A DNA stretch of 64,000 nt from GCA-2861595 sp035526335 (GCA_035526335.1 DATLCN010000007.1:42074-106073); one strand, 5' to 3'; counted from the stretch's first letter, positions 1-8,032 are shown. Notes: generated by a model not told the origin, from the sequence alone. Numbers and translations: made by a program.

Positions 1-2
1 AG

Positions 3-83
3 ACCCCTCCAGGGGTGAGGGTGAGCGCCAAGGCGTTCGGCAAGGACCGCCGGCTCCCGATCACCAATCACTACCGCGGCTGA
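3..83 (+). CDS. C-terminal end of an unidentified protein, cut by the window edge
   Basis: An open frame enters from the left edge and ends with TGA at 81-83, giving about 26 residues that finish in a basic stretch ending NHYRG. Its codon choice is GC-rich like the neighbours. The family is not recognised and the gene body lies outside the window. It could be a chance frame. The 170 bases that follow, up to the sigma factor gene, hold no convincing gene. Confidence 0.3.
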   Translation, partial: TPPGVRVSAKAFGKDRRLPITNHYRG

Positions 84-256
84 TCCGGGGAAAAGAAGGA
101 GTTCGTGCTGTCGGTGGTGAATCCCTGTCTCAGGGGCCTTGACTCCCCCGGTATGGTGAAAGAGAAGGTTGCCGACCCAGTCCCGTCGAGGCGGGATGCC
201 TTGCCCAGACACTGCTCCAGGGCCTGAATACGCAGCGCAACGAAGGGTTTGAAATT

Positions 257-1198
257 GTGGCCAAGGACCGAGGTTCAGAGCGGGACGAGGAAGACCTCGT
301 CAGGATCTACCTCAGCGAGATCGGGCAGTACGCCCTCCTTACCAAGGACGACGAGGTCCGCCTGGCCCAGGCCATCGAGGTCGGCATCGCGGCGCGTGAG
401 GAGCTGGAGAAGCAGCCCAAGGGCCTCACCGCGGCGCGCCGCCGGGACCTGAAGCGCAAGCTCTCGGTGGGTGACGACGCCCAGCGGGCCTTCGTCCAGT
501 CGAACCTCCGCCTGGTCGTCTCCATCGCCAAGAAGTACCAGGCTTCAGGACTCCCGCTGCTCGACCTGATCCAGGAGGGCAACCTCGGGCTCATGCATGC
601 GGTGGAGAAGTTCGATTGGCGCAAGGGCTTCAAATTCTCGACCTACGCCACCTGGTGGATCCGCCAGGCCATCACCCGCGGCATCGCCAACACCGGCAGG
701 ACCATCCGCCTGCCGGTCCATGCCGGCGACACGCTGGCCCGCCTGCAGAAGGCCCGCTCCCGTCTGGAGCTCAAGTACGGGCGACCGGCCACTCTGTCGG
801 AATTGTCGGCCGAGGTCGAGATGCCCGAGGACAAGGTGAGCGAGGCCTTGCGCTTCGCGGCGGAGCCGCTGTCGCTGTCCGAGCCTCTCCGCGAGGACGG
901 CGACGCCGAGCTGGGCGACGTCGTCGAGGACCGCTCGGCCGAATCGCCGTTCGAGGTGGCGGCCACCGCCCTGCTCCCCGAGGAGATCTCCCGTCTCCTC
1001 GGGCCCCTGGACGAGCGCGAGCGCGAGATTCTGCGCCTCCGTTTCGGCCTCGACCGGGGCGAGCCCCGCACCCTCGAGGAGGTGGGCGAGCACTTCAACC
1101 TCACCCGAGAGCGAATCCGCCAGATCGAAGCAAGGGCCATGTCCAAGCTCCGCCATCCGAGCAGCGACACCGGCGCACGAGACCTGCTCACTGTGTGA
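257..1198 (+). CDS. RNA polymerase sigma factor, sigma-70 principal (RpoD/SigA-like) group
   Basis: A 313-residue sigma factor that directs RNA polymerase to promoters. Region 1.2 (EDLVRIYLSEIGQYALLT) lies near residues 12-29. Region 2 follows (SNLRLVVSIAKKYQ, LDLIQEGNLGLMHAVEKF, FSTYATWWIRQAITRGIA), with promoter-melting aromatics in the TYATWWIRQ segment. Region 3 comes next, and region 4 ends with a helix-turn-helix (TLEEVGEHFNLTRERIRQIE). The acidic region 1.1 of the longest housekeeping factors is missing, so it resembles the compact SigB/HrdA-D type as much as the essential SigA. The GTG start at 257 is chosen because it gives the family N-terminus directly before region 1.2. It is monocistronic and followed by an antisense tRNA. 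Principal-group membership is secure; whether it is the essential factor is not. Confidence 0.93.
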   Translation: MAKDRGSERDEEDLVRIYLSEIGQYALLTKDDEVRLAQAIEVGIAAREELEKQPKGLTAARRRDLKRKLSVGDDAQRAFVQSNLRLVVSIAKKYQASGLPLLDLIQEGNLGLMHAVEKFDWRKGFKFSTYATWWIRQAITRGIANTGRTIRLPVHAGDTLARLQKARSRLELKYGRPATLSELSAEVEMPEDKVSEALRFAAEPLSLSEPLREDGDAELGDVVEDRSAESPFEVAATALLPEEISRLLGPLDEREREILRLRFGLDRGEPRTLEEVGEHFNLTRERIRQIEARAMSKLRHPSSDTGARDLLTV

Positions 1199-1340
1199 GC
1201 TTCGCCTCGGAACCAGAGGGTTCGGATGCCGGCGGCCACGCGAGCGGCCAACCCGCCCCTTTGGAAAATGCCGACCAGGAGAAACGAGCCGAAGGCCGAT
1301 CCGGCTCTGCCGGTCGGCCGCAGGCACCACTGTGGAAACG

Positions 1341-1433
1341 CGGAGGTGGACGGGAATCGAACCCGCCGGACGGGGATCGCCCGTCCCACCCGCTTTGAAG
1401 GCGGGGGCTGCCACCAGGTCAGCTGACACCTCC
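1341..1433 (-). tRNA. selC: tRNA-Sec (anticodon UCA)
   Basis: On the minus strand this folds as an unusually long tRNA of about 93 nt. It has a GGAGGTG/CACCTCC acceptor stem, a long D-arm region starting TCAGCTGACCTGGTGGC, an anticodon arm with loop CTTCAAA giving UCA, a large variable arm (GGGACGGGCGATCCCCGTCC) and a GGTTCGATTCC T-arm. The UCA anticodon, long acceptor and long variable arm are diagnostic of selenocysteine tRNA. No CCA is encoded; a G follows the acceptor stem. A TAGTTT -10-like box (1441-1446, minus strand) sits 7 bases upstream of the 5' end. No selA, selB, selD or obvious selenoprotein is in the window. Confidence 0.9.
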
Positions 1434-1440
1434 GCCGGGC

Positions 1441-1446
1441 AAACTA
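1441..1446 (-). promoter_or_regulatory. -10 element of the tRNA-Sec gene
   Basis: TAGTTT read on the minus strand ends 7 bases before the tRNA 5' end, so transcription would start at the mature terminus. No convincing -35 hexamer is visible. Confidence 0.45.
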
Positions 1447-1635
1447 CCTGGTCATGGTGGCGAGCGCCGTCGCTTGGGCTGCGCAGAAACGGCGTGGTCC
1501 GCGAGAGTCCGCGGAACTCAGCCTCGCTGGGCGTCCCGGACGGCGCACGGAACCGAACGAACGGGCAAATCGTGGGCAAATCGGGACCCGGCCGGCTCGG
1601 CTAGGACCCGAGAGTGGTCTCGAACATGGGGCTAC

Positions 1636-1641
1636 TACGCT
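1636..1641 (+). promoter_or_regulatory. -10 element, leaderless promoter of the 24-residue gene
   Basis: TACGCT lies 7 bases before the ATG at 1649, the same TANNNT-to-start spacing seen at many genes in this window. It is the main support for calling the tiny ORF a gene. Confidence 0.5.
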
Positions 1642-1648
1642 GTCAATC

Positions 1649-1723
1649 ATGAAGAAGCTTCTGATGCTCGTCATCCTGATCGCCCTCGGCGCCGTCGCGG
1701 CCAAGAAGCTGCGGGTCGAGTAG
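1649..1723 (+). CDS. 24-residue hydrophobic peptide
   Basis: This encodes a 24-residue peptide starting MKKLLMLVILIALG and ending AAKKLRVE. It has two N-terminal lysines, one hydrophobic stretch of about 16 residues and a basic C-terminus, the shape of a single-pass membrane micro-protein. The beginning resembles the N-terminus of short actinobacterial membrane proteins such as the DLW-39 family, but no DLW motif is present. The ATG is preceded by a TANNNT box 7 bases upstream and no Shine-Dalgarno sequence, consistent with a leaderless transcript. Its end overlaps the 3' end of the convergent gene at 1671-1955. The function is unknown. The alternative is a chance ORF, made less likely by the promoter and composition. 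Confidence 0.5.
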   Translation: MKKLLMLVILIALGAVAAKKLRVE

Positions 1724-1955
1724 CGGTCCTCTCAGCGATCGCGGAGCGACCGGCCTGCTCGAGAAGCAGGCGGTCCAGCTGGCGTGCGACGAACGCCTCT
1801 GCATATTCCGGCGTGTTGCGCCGGGCTCGAGCCACACTCAGGATCAACGAGCGGGGCGACAGGAAGTGCTGTTCGACCAGCCCGGAAAGGGCCAGGAGTG
1901 CCGCCAGCAACACGATCGTCCCGGGAATGGCGGCGATCAAAAGACCGGTCGGCAT
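1671..1955 (-). CDS. Small membrane protein of unknown function
   Basis: A 94-residue frame from ATG at 1955. Residues 5-25 form one strongly hydrophobic helix (GLLIAAIPGTIVLLAALLAL). This is followed by a soluble part containing VEQHFLSPRSL and ARRNTPEYAEAFVARQLDRLL, an amphipathic helical segment. The look is that of a small membrane-anchored actinobacterial protein, but no named family can be given. The last 20 residues are very Arg/Pro-rich and read over the 24-residue gene on the other strand, so the true end may not be conserved. It is divergent from the Tad operon that starts about 100 bases away, which hints at, but does not prove, a link to it. Confidence 0.5.
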   Translation of the reverse strand: MPTGLLIAAIPGTIVLLAALLALSGLVEQHFLSPRSLILSVARARRNTPEYAEAFVARQLDRLLLEQAGRSAIAERTATRPAASWPRRRRGRSG

Positions 1956-2062
1956 GAGCCCTTCGTAACCGCCGCCCAGGCTCGCGAAACTTCCAGCGAG
2001 CCTCTTGCGCTGGGCTGCCCGCCGGCCTAGGGTCACCGCACCCCTTCCCCTCGGAGTCCGCC

Positions 2063-2752
2063 TTGTCGCGCCCGGCTCGGGAGCAGAGGGAGGGAAAGTT
2101 GCTGATCGCCTGCTGGTCCGTGAAGGGTGGCAGCGGCACAAGTGTCGTAGCCGCCGGCCTGGCTCTGATCCTGGCCCGTTCCATGCCGGAAGGTGCACTG
2201 GCCGTCGACCTTGCCGGCGATCTGCCCGCCACCTTCGGAGTGCCGGAGCCAGCAGGGCCGGGGCTCAGGGAATGGGTGGCCACGCGCCATGTCGGCGACG
2301 ACTCGCTGGTCCGGCTCGAGGTCGAGGTCGGCCCAGGGCTGCACCTCATCGCCGCGGGCGACACGCGGGCCACCGCTCGTATCGACGCCGCCGGCGCCGA
2401 CCGCCTCTGCGCCGCACTGGATCCCGGCCGTCACGTGGTGGCTGACTGTGGGTCCGCCGGTGACGAGGCTGGCATCACCATGGCGTCGTCGGCTGCGCTG
2501 TCGTTGCTCGTGCTCAGGCCATGCTACCTCGCCCTTCGTCGCGCCCTGGCCGCTCCGATCCGCCCGTCGGGGGTGATCCTGGTGGACGAGCCCGGGCGGT
2601 CGCTCGGGCGTCGAGACATCGAGGACGTCCTGGGCGTCCCCGTCAGGGCGGAGGTTGCATGGGATCCCGCTGTTGCCCGCGCCGTCGACGCCGGCCTGCT
2701 GGCCTCCAGGGTCCCCCGCACGCTGGAGCGGGCACTGAGGCGGGCGGCGTAG
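2063..2752 (+). CDS. TadZ/CpaE-like (septum-site/Ssd-like) P-loop ATPase
   Basis: A 229-residue MinD/ParA-family ATPase at the head of a Tad pilus operon. In such operons it acts as the polar or mid-cell localisation factor for the pilus machine. A deviant Walker A motif KGGSGTS occupies residues 21-27. The Walker B region is around residues 133-136 (VVADCG), and a typical ParA tail follows. It lacks the N-terminal receiver-like domain of longer CpaE proteins. The start is uncertain. TTG 2063 has GGAG six bases upstream, whereas TTG 2099, preceded by GGGAGGG, would begin MLIACWSVKGG, directly before the P-loop. It lies 11 bases upstream of tadA. In mycobacteria the homologous position is held by Ssd. 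Confidence 0.82.
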   Translation: MSRPAREQREGKLLIACWSVKGGSGTSVVAAGLALILARSMPEGALAVDLAGDLPATFGVPEPAGPGLREWVATRHVGDDSLVRLEVEVGPGLHLIAAGDTRATARIDAAGADRLCAALDPGRHVVADCGSAGDEAGITMASSAALSLLVLRPCYLALRRALAAPIRPSGVILVDEPGRSLGRRDIEDVLGVPVRAEVAWDPAVARAVDAGLLASRVPRTLERALRRAA

Positions 2753-2763
2753 GAGGCAGGTGA

Positions 2764-3954
2764 ATGTTCAGCGACACGGCCGAGGCCCTGGCCGCACGGG
2801 TCAAGGCCCGGGTGTTGGACGCGCCGGGTCTCATCGATGCTCAGTCCGTCGCCAACATGACCCGGGAGGAGGCCCCGCTTCTGGCCGGTCAGGACTTCGC
2901 CGACGTCGTGGCCGACGTGCTCGCGCACGCCACCGGCCTGGGCCCGCTCGAGCCCTTGCTGGCCGATCCGGAGGTGAGCGAGGTCATGGTCAGCGGACCG
3001 GGCCGGGTGTGGGTGGAGCGCCGGGGTGCCCTCCACCAGGTTGAACCCTCTCTCGACGCCAGGACTGTCGAACACCTCATCGAGAAGATCGTGGGCCCAC
3101 TGGGGCTCCGCGTCGATCGAGCCTCACCCATGGTCGACGCCAGGCTTCCCGACGGCTCCCGCGTCAACGCCGTTGTTCCGCCGCTGGCCGTCGACGGCCC
3201 CTGCCTCACCATCCGCAGGTTCGCCGCCCGGGCCGTCCCACTCGAGGCGTTCTGCCCGCCGGCCATCGCCGCCCTTCTGATCTGGGCCGTCCGTGCCCGG
3301 ATGAACATTCTGGTCTCCGGCGCCACCTCCTCGGGCAAGACCACGCTGCTCAACGCCCTTGCCGCCGAGATCCCGCCCGGCGAGCGCATCATCACCGTCG
3401 AGGACGCGGCCGAGCTGCGCTTGCCGCAGGATCACGTGGTCCGGTTGGAGGCCCGCCCACCCAACCCCGAAGGCGCGGGCGAGGTGCGGGTCCGGGACCT
3501 GGTTCGCAACGCCCTTCGCATGCGGCCTGACCGAATAGTCGTCGGCGAGGTCCGAGACGCCGCCGCCCTCGACATGCTCCAGGCGATGAACACCGGCCAC
3601 GAGGGCTCGCTGTCGACCTGCCATGCCAACGGCCCTCTGGACGCTCTTCGCCGGTTGGAGACGATGGTCCTGATGGGCGAGCTGGGGCTGCCCCTCGCTG
3701 CGGTGCGGGACCAGATAGCCAGCGCCCTCGACCTGGTGGTGCAGGTGGCCCGCCGACCAGGGGGATCACGGGCGGTCACGGAGGTGGCCGAGATCACCGG
3801 CCCGTGCGAGGTGCGGTTGGTTGCCGGCGCCTTAACCGTCACCGGTCGTGTGTCGCGTCCACCGCGTGCTGTCCAGGATCCTCCGCCCATGCCGCCGGCG
3901 CGACCATCCCTGCCCGGGCCGGTTTCAACGCCCCCGCGTGCGATCGCACCGTGA
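2764..3954 (+). CDS. tadA: Type II/IV secretion ATPase TadA/CpaF
   Basis: A 396-residue cytoplasmic hexameric ATPase that powers Tad (Flp) pilus assembly. It has the N-terminal domain of the CpaF family (GLGPLEPLLADPEVSEVMV). The Walker A motif GATSSGKTT is at residues 186-194, an Asp box (ITVEDAAEL) follows, the Walker B segment RIVVGEVRDAAALDML is near 255-270, and the His box starting HEGSLSTCHAN is near 279. The C-terminus carries a Pro-rich, poorly conserved tail of about 50 residues. The stop overlaps the tadB start by four bases (GTGA), so translation is probably coupled. The identification is secure; the substrate is inferred from the downstream pilin gene. Confidence 0.95.
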   Translation: MFSDTAEALAARVKARVLDAPGLIDAQSVANMTREEAPLLAGQDFADVVADVLAHATGLGPLEPLLADPEVSEVMVSGPGRVWVERRGALHQVEPSLDARTVEHLIEKIVGPLGLRVDRASPMVDARLPDGSRVNAVVPPLAVDGPCLTIRRFAARAVPLEAFCPPAIAALLIWAVRARMNILVSGATSSGKTTLLNALAAEIPPGERIITVEDAAELRLPQDHVVRLEARPPNPEGAGEVRVRDLVRNALRMRPDRIVVGEVRDAAALDMLQAMNTGHEGSLSTCHANGPLDALRRLETMVLMGELGLPLAAVRDQIASALDLVVQVARRPGGSRAVTEVAEITGPCEVRLVAGALTVTGRVSRPPRAVQDPPPMPPARPSLPGPVSTPPRAIAP

Positions 3955-4979
3955 TCAGCCAGGGCGTGTGGTGCTCGGCGGGAGTTTTCGCCACCGCCGC
4001 CGTAGCGCGCCAGGCCTGCCCGCGCCGGCGACGCGCTCTCCAACGTGCGGCTCGTCTCGCCCATGACCGCGGGCGGGGCAGCAACCGCCGGCCGTACCCG
4101 CGGAGAACGGTGGAATACCAGCCCGGCCCGGAGGCCCACGGCCAGCCGGCGCTGCCGAGCCCCGGCCACGGCGCCCCCACCGGGTCGAGCAGACCTGTCC
4201 CCGGCGGACCGGTGACGGCAACCGTTCCTCTCGCTTCTCCTCCGGCTTGGGTCGCATCCGCATTGGCCGATGCCGACATGGACCTCGACCCGGCACGGAC
4301 ATGGCGCCTGTGGCTGGTCACCGTGCTCCTGGCGGGCGCTGCCGGTGCCTCGGCCGGTGCCGCCACCGCTGCGCTAGCGGTGGCAGCGGTGATGGCCGGC
4401 CCGCTGGTCGCGTGGTGTCTGCTCCGCCGCCGGAGCGATGACCGGCTGGAGGCCGCGCTTCCAGAGGCGGTGGACGCCATCGCACGGGCGCTCCGGACGG
4501 GGGCGTCACTGCGCCTGGCCGTCGCCGAGGCGGCGGCGGCCACGCCTGGCCGCCTCGGTACCGAGCTGATGTCGGTGGCCCGAGCCACCGAGCGGGGCGC
4601 CGGTGTGGTTCCTGCGCTGGAGGCCTGGGCCGAACGTCAACCGACGCCCGGTGTACGCCTTGTGGCCGGCGCCCTCTGCCTGGGTGCCGAGACCGGCGGT
4701 GTGCTGGCCCGTGCGGTGGACGGCGTGGCCGCCACCCTGCGCCAGCGGCTCGAGGCCCGGGCCGACGCGAAGGCGCTCGCCACCCAGGCGCGGATGTCGG
4801 CCGCCGTTCTGGCCGCCGCCCCCCTGGTCTTCGCTGCTCTGGCGTCGCTGGCCGACGCCCGCACCTCGGCTTTCCTGTTCCGCACCAGCACCGGCCTTCT
4901 CTGCCTGGCCGGAGGCCTGGTCCTCGACGCGGCCGGCGCGCTGTGGATGGCCCGCCTCACCCGTATTGAGGTCGACTGA
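3951..4979 (+). CDS. tadB: TadB-like type II secretion F-domain membrane protein
   Basis: A 342-residue inner-membrane platform protein of the Tad pilus. The GTG at 3951 is chosen because it forms a GTGA overlap with the tadA stop. It gives a short hydrophobic N-terminus followed by a basic linker and a low-complexity Pro/Gly-rich stretch of about 70 residues. A hydrophobic pair around residues 120-160 leads into the T2SSF domain (ALPEAVDAIARALRTGASL, and the conserved GVVPALEAWAE and GAETGG turns), and two C-terminal membrane helices follow. The N-terminal linker is longer and less conserved than in most TadB proteins, so the exact start is less certain than the domain. Confidence 0.85.
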   Translation: MISQGVWCSAGVFATAAVARQACPRRRRALQRAARLAHDRGRGSNRRPYPRRTVEYQPGPEAHGQPALPSPGHGAPTGSSRPVPGGPVTATVPLASPPAWVASALADADMDLDPARTWRLWLVTVLLAGAAGASAGAATAALAVAAVMAGPLVAWCLLRRRSDDRLEAALPEAVDAIARALRTGASLRLAVAEAAAATPGRLGTELMSVARATERGAGVVPALEAWAERQPTPGVRLVAGALCLGAETGGVLARAVDGVAATLRQRLEARADAKALATQARMSAAVLAAAPLVFAALASLADARTSAFLFRTSTGLLCLAGGLVLDAAGALWMARLTRIEVD

Positions 4980-5800
4980 TGATCGTCGCCGGCTTCGTCG
5001 GCGGCGCATGGTCTGCGCTCGTGGTGATCGGCGCCTGCCGACACCGGCGGCTGCCCCGCCGCCCTCTCCCGCACCCGGGTCCCACGCCGACACCGTCGCT
5101 CTTCGTCGGCCGGCGGTGGCTGGTGGTGGATGCGGTCGGCCGGGCGATCCTGGGTCTCGCACCAGGATCGAGGCGTGGGGTGCGCACCCCGTCGGGGCCC
5201 GCACCTGCTCCGGCCGCGGCCCGGCGGGTCGGCACCGTTGTCATCGCCAGCTCCATCTGCCTCGCCGTTCTGCCGGTTCTCGCTCCCGTGGCCCTCCTCG
5301 CCGGCGGGGCGTGGCCGAGGGTGCGGGCCCGCCGGGAGGAGCGCCGGCGACTCCTCCGGCTCGAGGCGGGACTGCCGGAGGTGGTCGACCTGCTCGCACT
5401 GGCCGTCGGTGCCGGCGCCAACGTGAGCCACGCAGTCGCCGCCGCCGCCCGCCGGGGCACTGGTCCGCTCGCAGAAGAGCTGGCTCGAATCACGACCCAG
5501 GTTGGCCGTGGCCAGCGGGTGGCCGACGCTTTGGATGAGCTGCCGCGGCGCGCCGGCGAGGCGGTCCGGCCCCTCGCCGCCGCGCTCAGCGCCTGCGATC
5601 GCTACGGCGCACCCCTCGGCACCTCGCTGGAGCGGCTGGCGGACGAGGTCCGCCGTCAGCGCCGGCGCCGGGCCGAGGAGGCGGCCCGCAAGGTCCCCGT
5701 TGTCCTGCTCTTCCCCCTGGTCCTGTGCATCCTGCCTGCCTTCGCGCTGCTCACCGTGGCGCCCCTCGTCGCCGGCGCCCTCCGGGCGTTGCGCCTTTAG
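4979..5800 (+). CDS. tadC: TadC-like type II secretion F-domain membrane protein
   Basis: A 273-residue partner of TadB in the inner-membrane pilus platform. There is an N-terminal membrane segment, a Pro-rich loop, a helix pair near residues 80-115, the T2SSF signature (EAGLPEVVDLLALAVGAG, and later LSACDRYGAPLGTSLERLADE), and C-terminal helices (VVLLFPLVLCILPAFALLTV) typical of TadC. The ATG shares one base with the tadB stop (TGATG), so the pair is translationally coupled. It ends 32 bases before the pilin gene. Confidence 0.9.
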   Translation: MIVAGFVGGAWSALVVIGACRHRRLPRRPLPHPGPTPTPSLFVGRRWLVVDAVGRAILGLAPGSRRGVRTPSGPAPAPAAARRVGTVVIASSICLAVLPVLAPVALLAGGAWPRVRARREERRRLLRLEAGLPEVVDLLALAVGAGANVSHAVAAAARRGTGPLAEELARITTQVGRGQRVADALDELPRRAGEAVRPLAAALSACDRYGAPLGTSLERLADEVRRQRRRRAEEAARKVPVVLLFPLVLCILPAFALLTVAPLVAGALRALRL

Positions 5801-5832
5801 AGGTTTCGGACACAACGAAAGAAGGAGCCACC

Positions 5833-6063
5833 ATGGTTGTCGCATTCGTTCATTTGCAGTGCCTTTTGTCATCGGCCACGAGAATTATCCAGCAGCGCCT
5901 CGCGCCGCGGAGCCAGGACGGGCAGGCGTCGGCGGAGTATGCCCTGGTACTACTCGGAGCGGCGGCGGTCGCTCTGCTCGTCGTCGGGTGGGCCACCCGC
6001 ACCAACCGGGTGGGCCGCCTGCTCGACGGGGTGCTGGACCAGTTGCTCTCCCGGGTGCGGTGA
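5833..6063 (+). CDS. Flp-type pilin-like protein (DUF4244 type)
   Basis: A 76-residue pilin candidate. A charged N-terminal leader of about 30 residues is followed by DGQASAEYALVLLGAAA, the Glu-bearing pilin hydrophobic core found in actinobacterial DUF4244 proteins, and then a short basic tail. The ATG at 5833 is chosen for its GAAGGAG ribosome binding site 6-7 bases upstream; longer upstream readings would run into tadC. Processing by a TadV-type prepilin peptidase is expected after a Gly near the core, but no such peptidase gene is in the window. The stop overlaps the next gene's GTG. Confidence 0.85.
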   Translation: MVVAFVHLQCLLSSATRIIQQRLAPRSQDGQASAEYALVLLGAAAVALLVVGWATRTNRVGRLLDGVLDQLLSRVR

Positions 6064-6491
6064 CCCGCAGGCGCCGCCGACCAGGTAGGGGCGACGAGGG
6101 TCAGGCCGCAGTCGAGCTGGCCCTCGTCCTACCCCTGGTCGCCTTCCTGCTCCTCGTCATCGTGCAGGTGGCTCTGGTCGTGCGTGATCAGGTCCTGGTC
6201 GTCCACGCCGCCAGGGAGGCGGCTCGGGCCGCTGCGGTCGAACCCACCCCGGCGGCGGCGAGGCGGGCCGCCCTGGCCGGCGCTCCGCTGGCGGCCGGAC
6301 GGCTGAGCCTCGAGCTCAGTGGCCATGGAAACGCCAGCCACCAGGTCGATGTCGTCCTCAGATACCGGTCACCCACCTATGCCCCTATCGTCGGGGCCCT
6401 CATTCCGGATATCGTCGTTCGGGCGGAAGCGTCAATGAGACGGGAACAGGCGTCCGACGACGGCGCACAACCGCCGGCGCCTTTGCACTGA
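6060..6491 (+). CDS. tadE: TadE-like minor pilin/pseudopilin
   Basis: A 143-residue protein with the TadE signature DEGQAAVELALVLPLVAFLL at residues 12-31. This is the Glu-containing N-terminal membrane anchor, followed by VIVQVALVVRDQVLVVHAAREAARAAAVE, the usual amphipathic helix. The rest is a small extracytoplasmic domain. GTG 6060 overlaps the pilin stop in a GTGA junction and is favoured over longer upstream readings. It is the last gene of the Tad operon. No TadG-like, secretin or RcpC gene follows, as in many actinobacteria, where the cluster is reduced. Confidence 0.88.
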   Translation: MTRRRRRPGRGDEGQAAVELALVLPLVAFLLLVIVQVALVVRDQVLVVHAAREAARAAAVEPTPAAARRAALAGAPLAAGRLSLELSGHGNASHQVDVVLRYRSPTYAPIVGALIPDIVVRAEASMRREQASDDGAQPPAPLH

Positions 6492-6688
6492 TGCCGGCCA
6501 GCCGGTCGTCGCCCTTTTGCAGCAAGTAGTCATGTACCGGACAGTCGGCTACGCTCCGCCCGGCCGGCGGGAGAAGTTTCCGGACAAAGAGCGTCATCCG
6601 GCGGCGGCTGGGGCGTTCAGGTGATGACCAACCACCCGCCTGGCCTGCGTTACGTGACCACGGCAACAGAAAGGGACAACCACACAAA

Positions 6689-7903
6689 ATGGCAAAGAAC
6701 CGAAGGCTCGCTGCTGCAGCAGGCGCCATCACACTCGCGAGCGTGTTCACCGCCGGGCCGGTTTCGGCTCAGAGCACCGCCGAGGTGTACCTCGGGAGCG
6801 CCTCCGGGCGTGCCCTCAACGTCCAGCTCCTCGGAGTGGGCGCCACGCTCGGCGTATCCAGCTCGAAGGTGACCTCCCAGCTCACGGCCGTGGCCGAAGG
6901 CGCAGGCCAGCTGCTCAACAGTGGCACCACCGCCAAGGTGGACCTCTCGGGCAACGGCACCAGCGAGACCAAGCCCGATGCGTGCGCAGTCGCCCTCCCC
7001 GTGGCTGACATCCTCAACGTGGGCCTGGCCTGCGGTTCTGCCAGCGGCTCCATCGCCGGCAACAACCCGGTCGCCAACAGCGAGGGCCGTCTGGCCGGTG
7101 TCACCCTGGACGTCGAGAACATCCTCGGCCTCGCCGGGCTCAACAACACCGTCACCGGTCTCACCAGCTCCACCCTCGGCACCGTGAAGACCACCGTCAC
7201 GGGCCTGCCCGTCGTCGGCCCGATCCTGGGCGACGTGGTTGCGACCGTCGACAGCACCGTCACCGACCTGCTGAACACCCGCACCCTCGAGGTCACTGCC
7301 GGCAAGTCCACCTCCTCGGTGGTCACCGACGCCGGCAAGGTCACTTCGTTGGCCACCGCTTCGGGCGCCGAGATCAAGATCCTCCCGATCCGGCTCCCCG
7401 TGGCCGGTGTGGATGTCGGCCCCCTGGCCACGATCACCGTCGGCTCGGCTTCGGCCAAGGCCGTCTACGACCGGGCCACCGGTACCAGCACCCCCAGCTT
7501 CGATCCCTCGCTGGTCACCATCAAGCTCGGCGCCACCGCCCTGCTCGGCGCCCAGGAGATCAAGGTGCCGGTCGGCGTCAGCCAGACCATCCTGGCCGGT
7601 ACCCCGCTGGAGAGCGACATCATCGTCGCCGCTGGCCGCAATGTCACCAACCCTGACGGCACGGTCGGCGCCATCGCCGATGGCGTCAAGCTCCACCTCC
7701 TGAAGGGTGTCAACAACGGCATCCTGATCGAGTTGGCCCACGCCGAGGCCGGCGTTGGCGGAACCCCCGCTGCCGCCGCCCCCGCCGCAGCCCCCAACGT
7801 GGAGCTGCCCCGCACCGGTGGGACCCCCTGGATCCCCCTGGCCGGCGTGAGCATCCTCGGCCTGGCCGTCCTGGTCCGCCGGGTGCTGGTTCGGGCTTAC
7901 TGA
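6689..7903 (+). CDS. Secreted, sortase-anchored surface protein (choice-of-anchor P-like) with LPRTG motif
   Basis: A 404-residue exported protein. Residues 1-28 are a Sec signal peptide ending in the AxA-type site VSAQS. The body is a Gly/Ala/Thr/Val-rich beta-type region with few aromatics, resembling the choice-of-anchor P family. An Ala/Pro linker (residues about 355-370) precedes the cell-wall sorting signal: LPRTG at 373-377, a hydrophobic segment, and an RR...R tail. It should be cleaved between T and G and joined to peptidoglycan. The adjacent sortase gene is the likely enzyme. A strong hairpin terminator follows at once, so it can be expressed alone and at high level. The ligand or role is unknown. 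Confidence 0.88.
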   Translation: MAKNRRLAAAAGAITLASVFTAGPVSAQSTAEVYLGSASGRALNVQLLGVGATLGVSSSKVTSQLTAVAEGAGQLLNSGTTAKVDLSGNGTSETKPDACAVALPVADILNVGLACGSASGSIAGNNPVANSEGRLAGVTLDVENILGLAGLNNTVTGLTSSTLGTVKTTVTGLPVVGPILGDVVATVDSTVTDLLNTRTLEVTAGKSTSSVVTDAGKVTSLATASGAEIKILPIRLPVAGVDVGPLATITVGSASAKAVYDRATGTSTPSFDPSLVTIKLGATALLGAQEIKVPVGVSQTILAGTPLESDIIVAAGRNVTNPDGTVGAIADGVKLHLLKGVNNGILIELAHAEAGVGGTPAAAAPAAAPNVELPRTGGTPWIPLAGVSILGLAVLVRRVLVRAY

Positions 7904-7923
7904 GCCAACCTGCAGCACGAACG

Positions 7924-7962
7924 GAAGAACCCCGGGGCATAGTGCCCCGGGGTTCTTCATTT
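7924..7962 (+). terminator. Rho-independent terminator after the LPXTG gene
   Basis: A perfect 16-bp stem (GAAGAACCCCGGGGCA and its complement) with a 3-base loop spans 7924-7958 and is followed by ATTTT. It separates the surface protein gene from the sortase gene. Confidence 0.9.
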
Positions 7963-8032
7963 TCGACGACACTTGCCGATGTAACGAAAGCCCCAATCAC
8001 CACCATCTGTAACCCTGGCCTAGGAGACCCCC

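Noticed and set aside
139..157. TTGACT and TATGGT before the first sigma gene as a promoter
   Set aside because: The hexamers are about 7 bases apart, so they cannot work together.
1226..1426. Short plus-strand frames across 1226-1604
   Set aside because: They translate the reverse of tRNA-Sec (for example NRTRRTGIARP) and lack gene-like composition.
3804..3950. An N-terminal extension of tadB beginning at 3804
   Set aside because: It would lie inside tadA for 150 bases. The GTG at 3951 forms a GTGA overlap and gives the expected TadB start.
6492..6688. A riboswitch upstream of the LPXTG gene (c-di-GMP or c-di-AMP type)
   Set aside because: No match to either consensus core was found by eye; the 200 bases contain no clear fold or motif.
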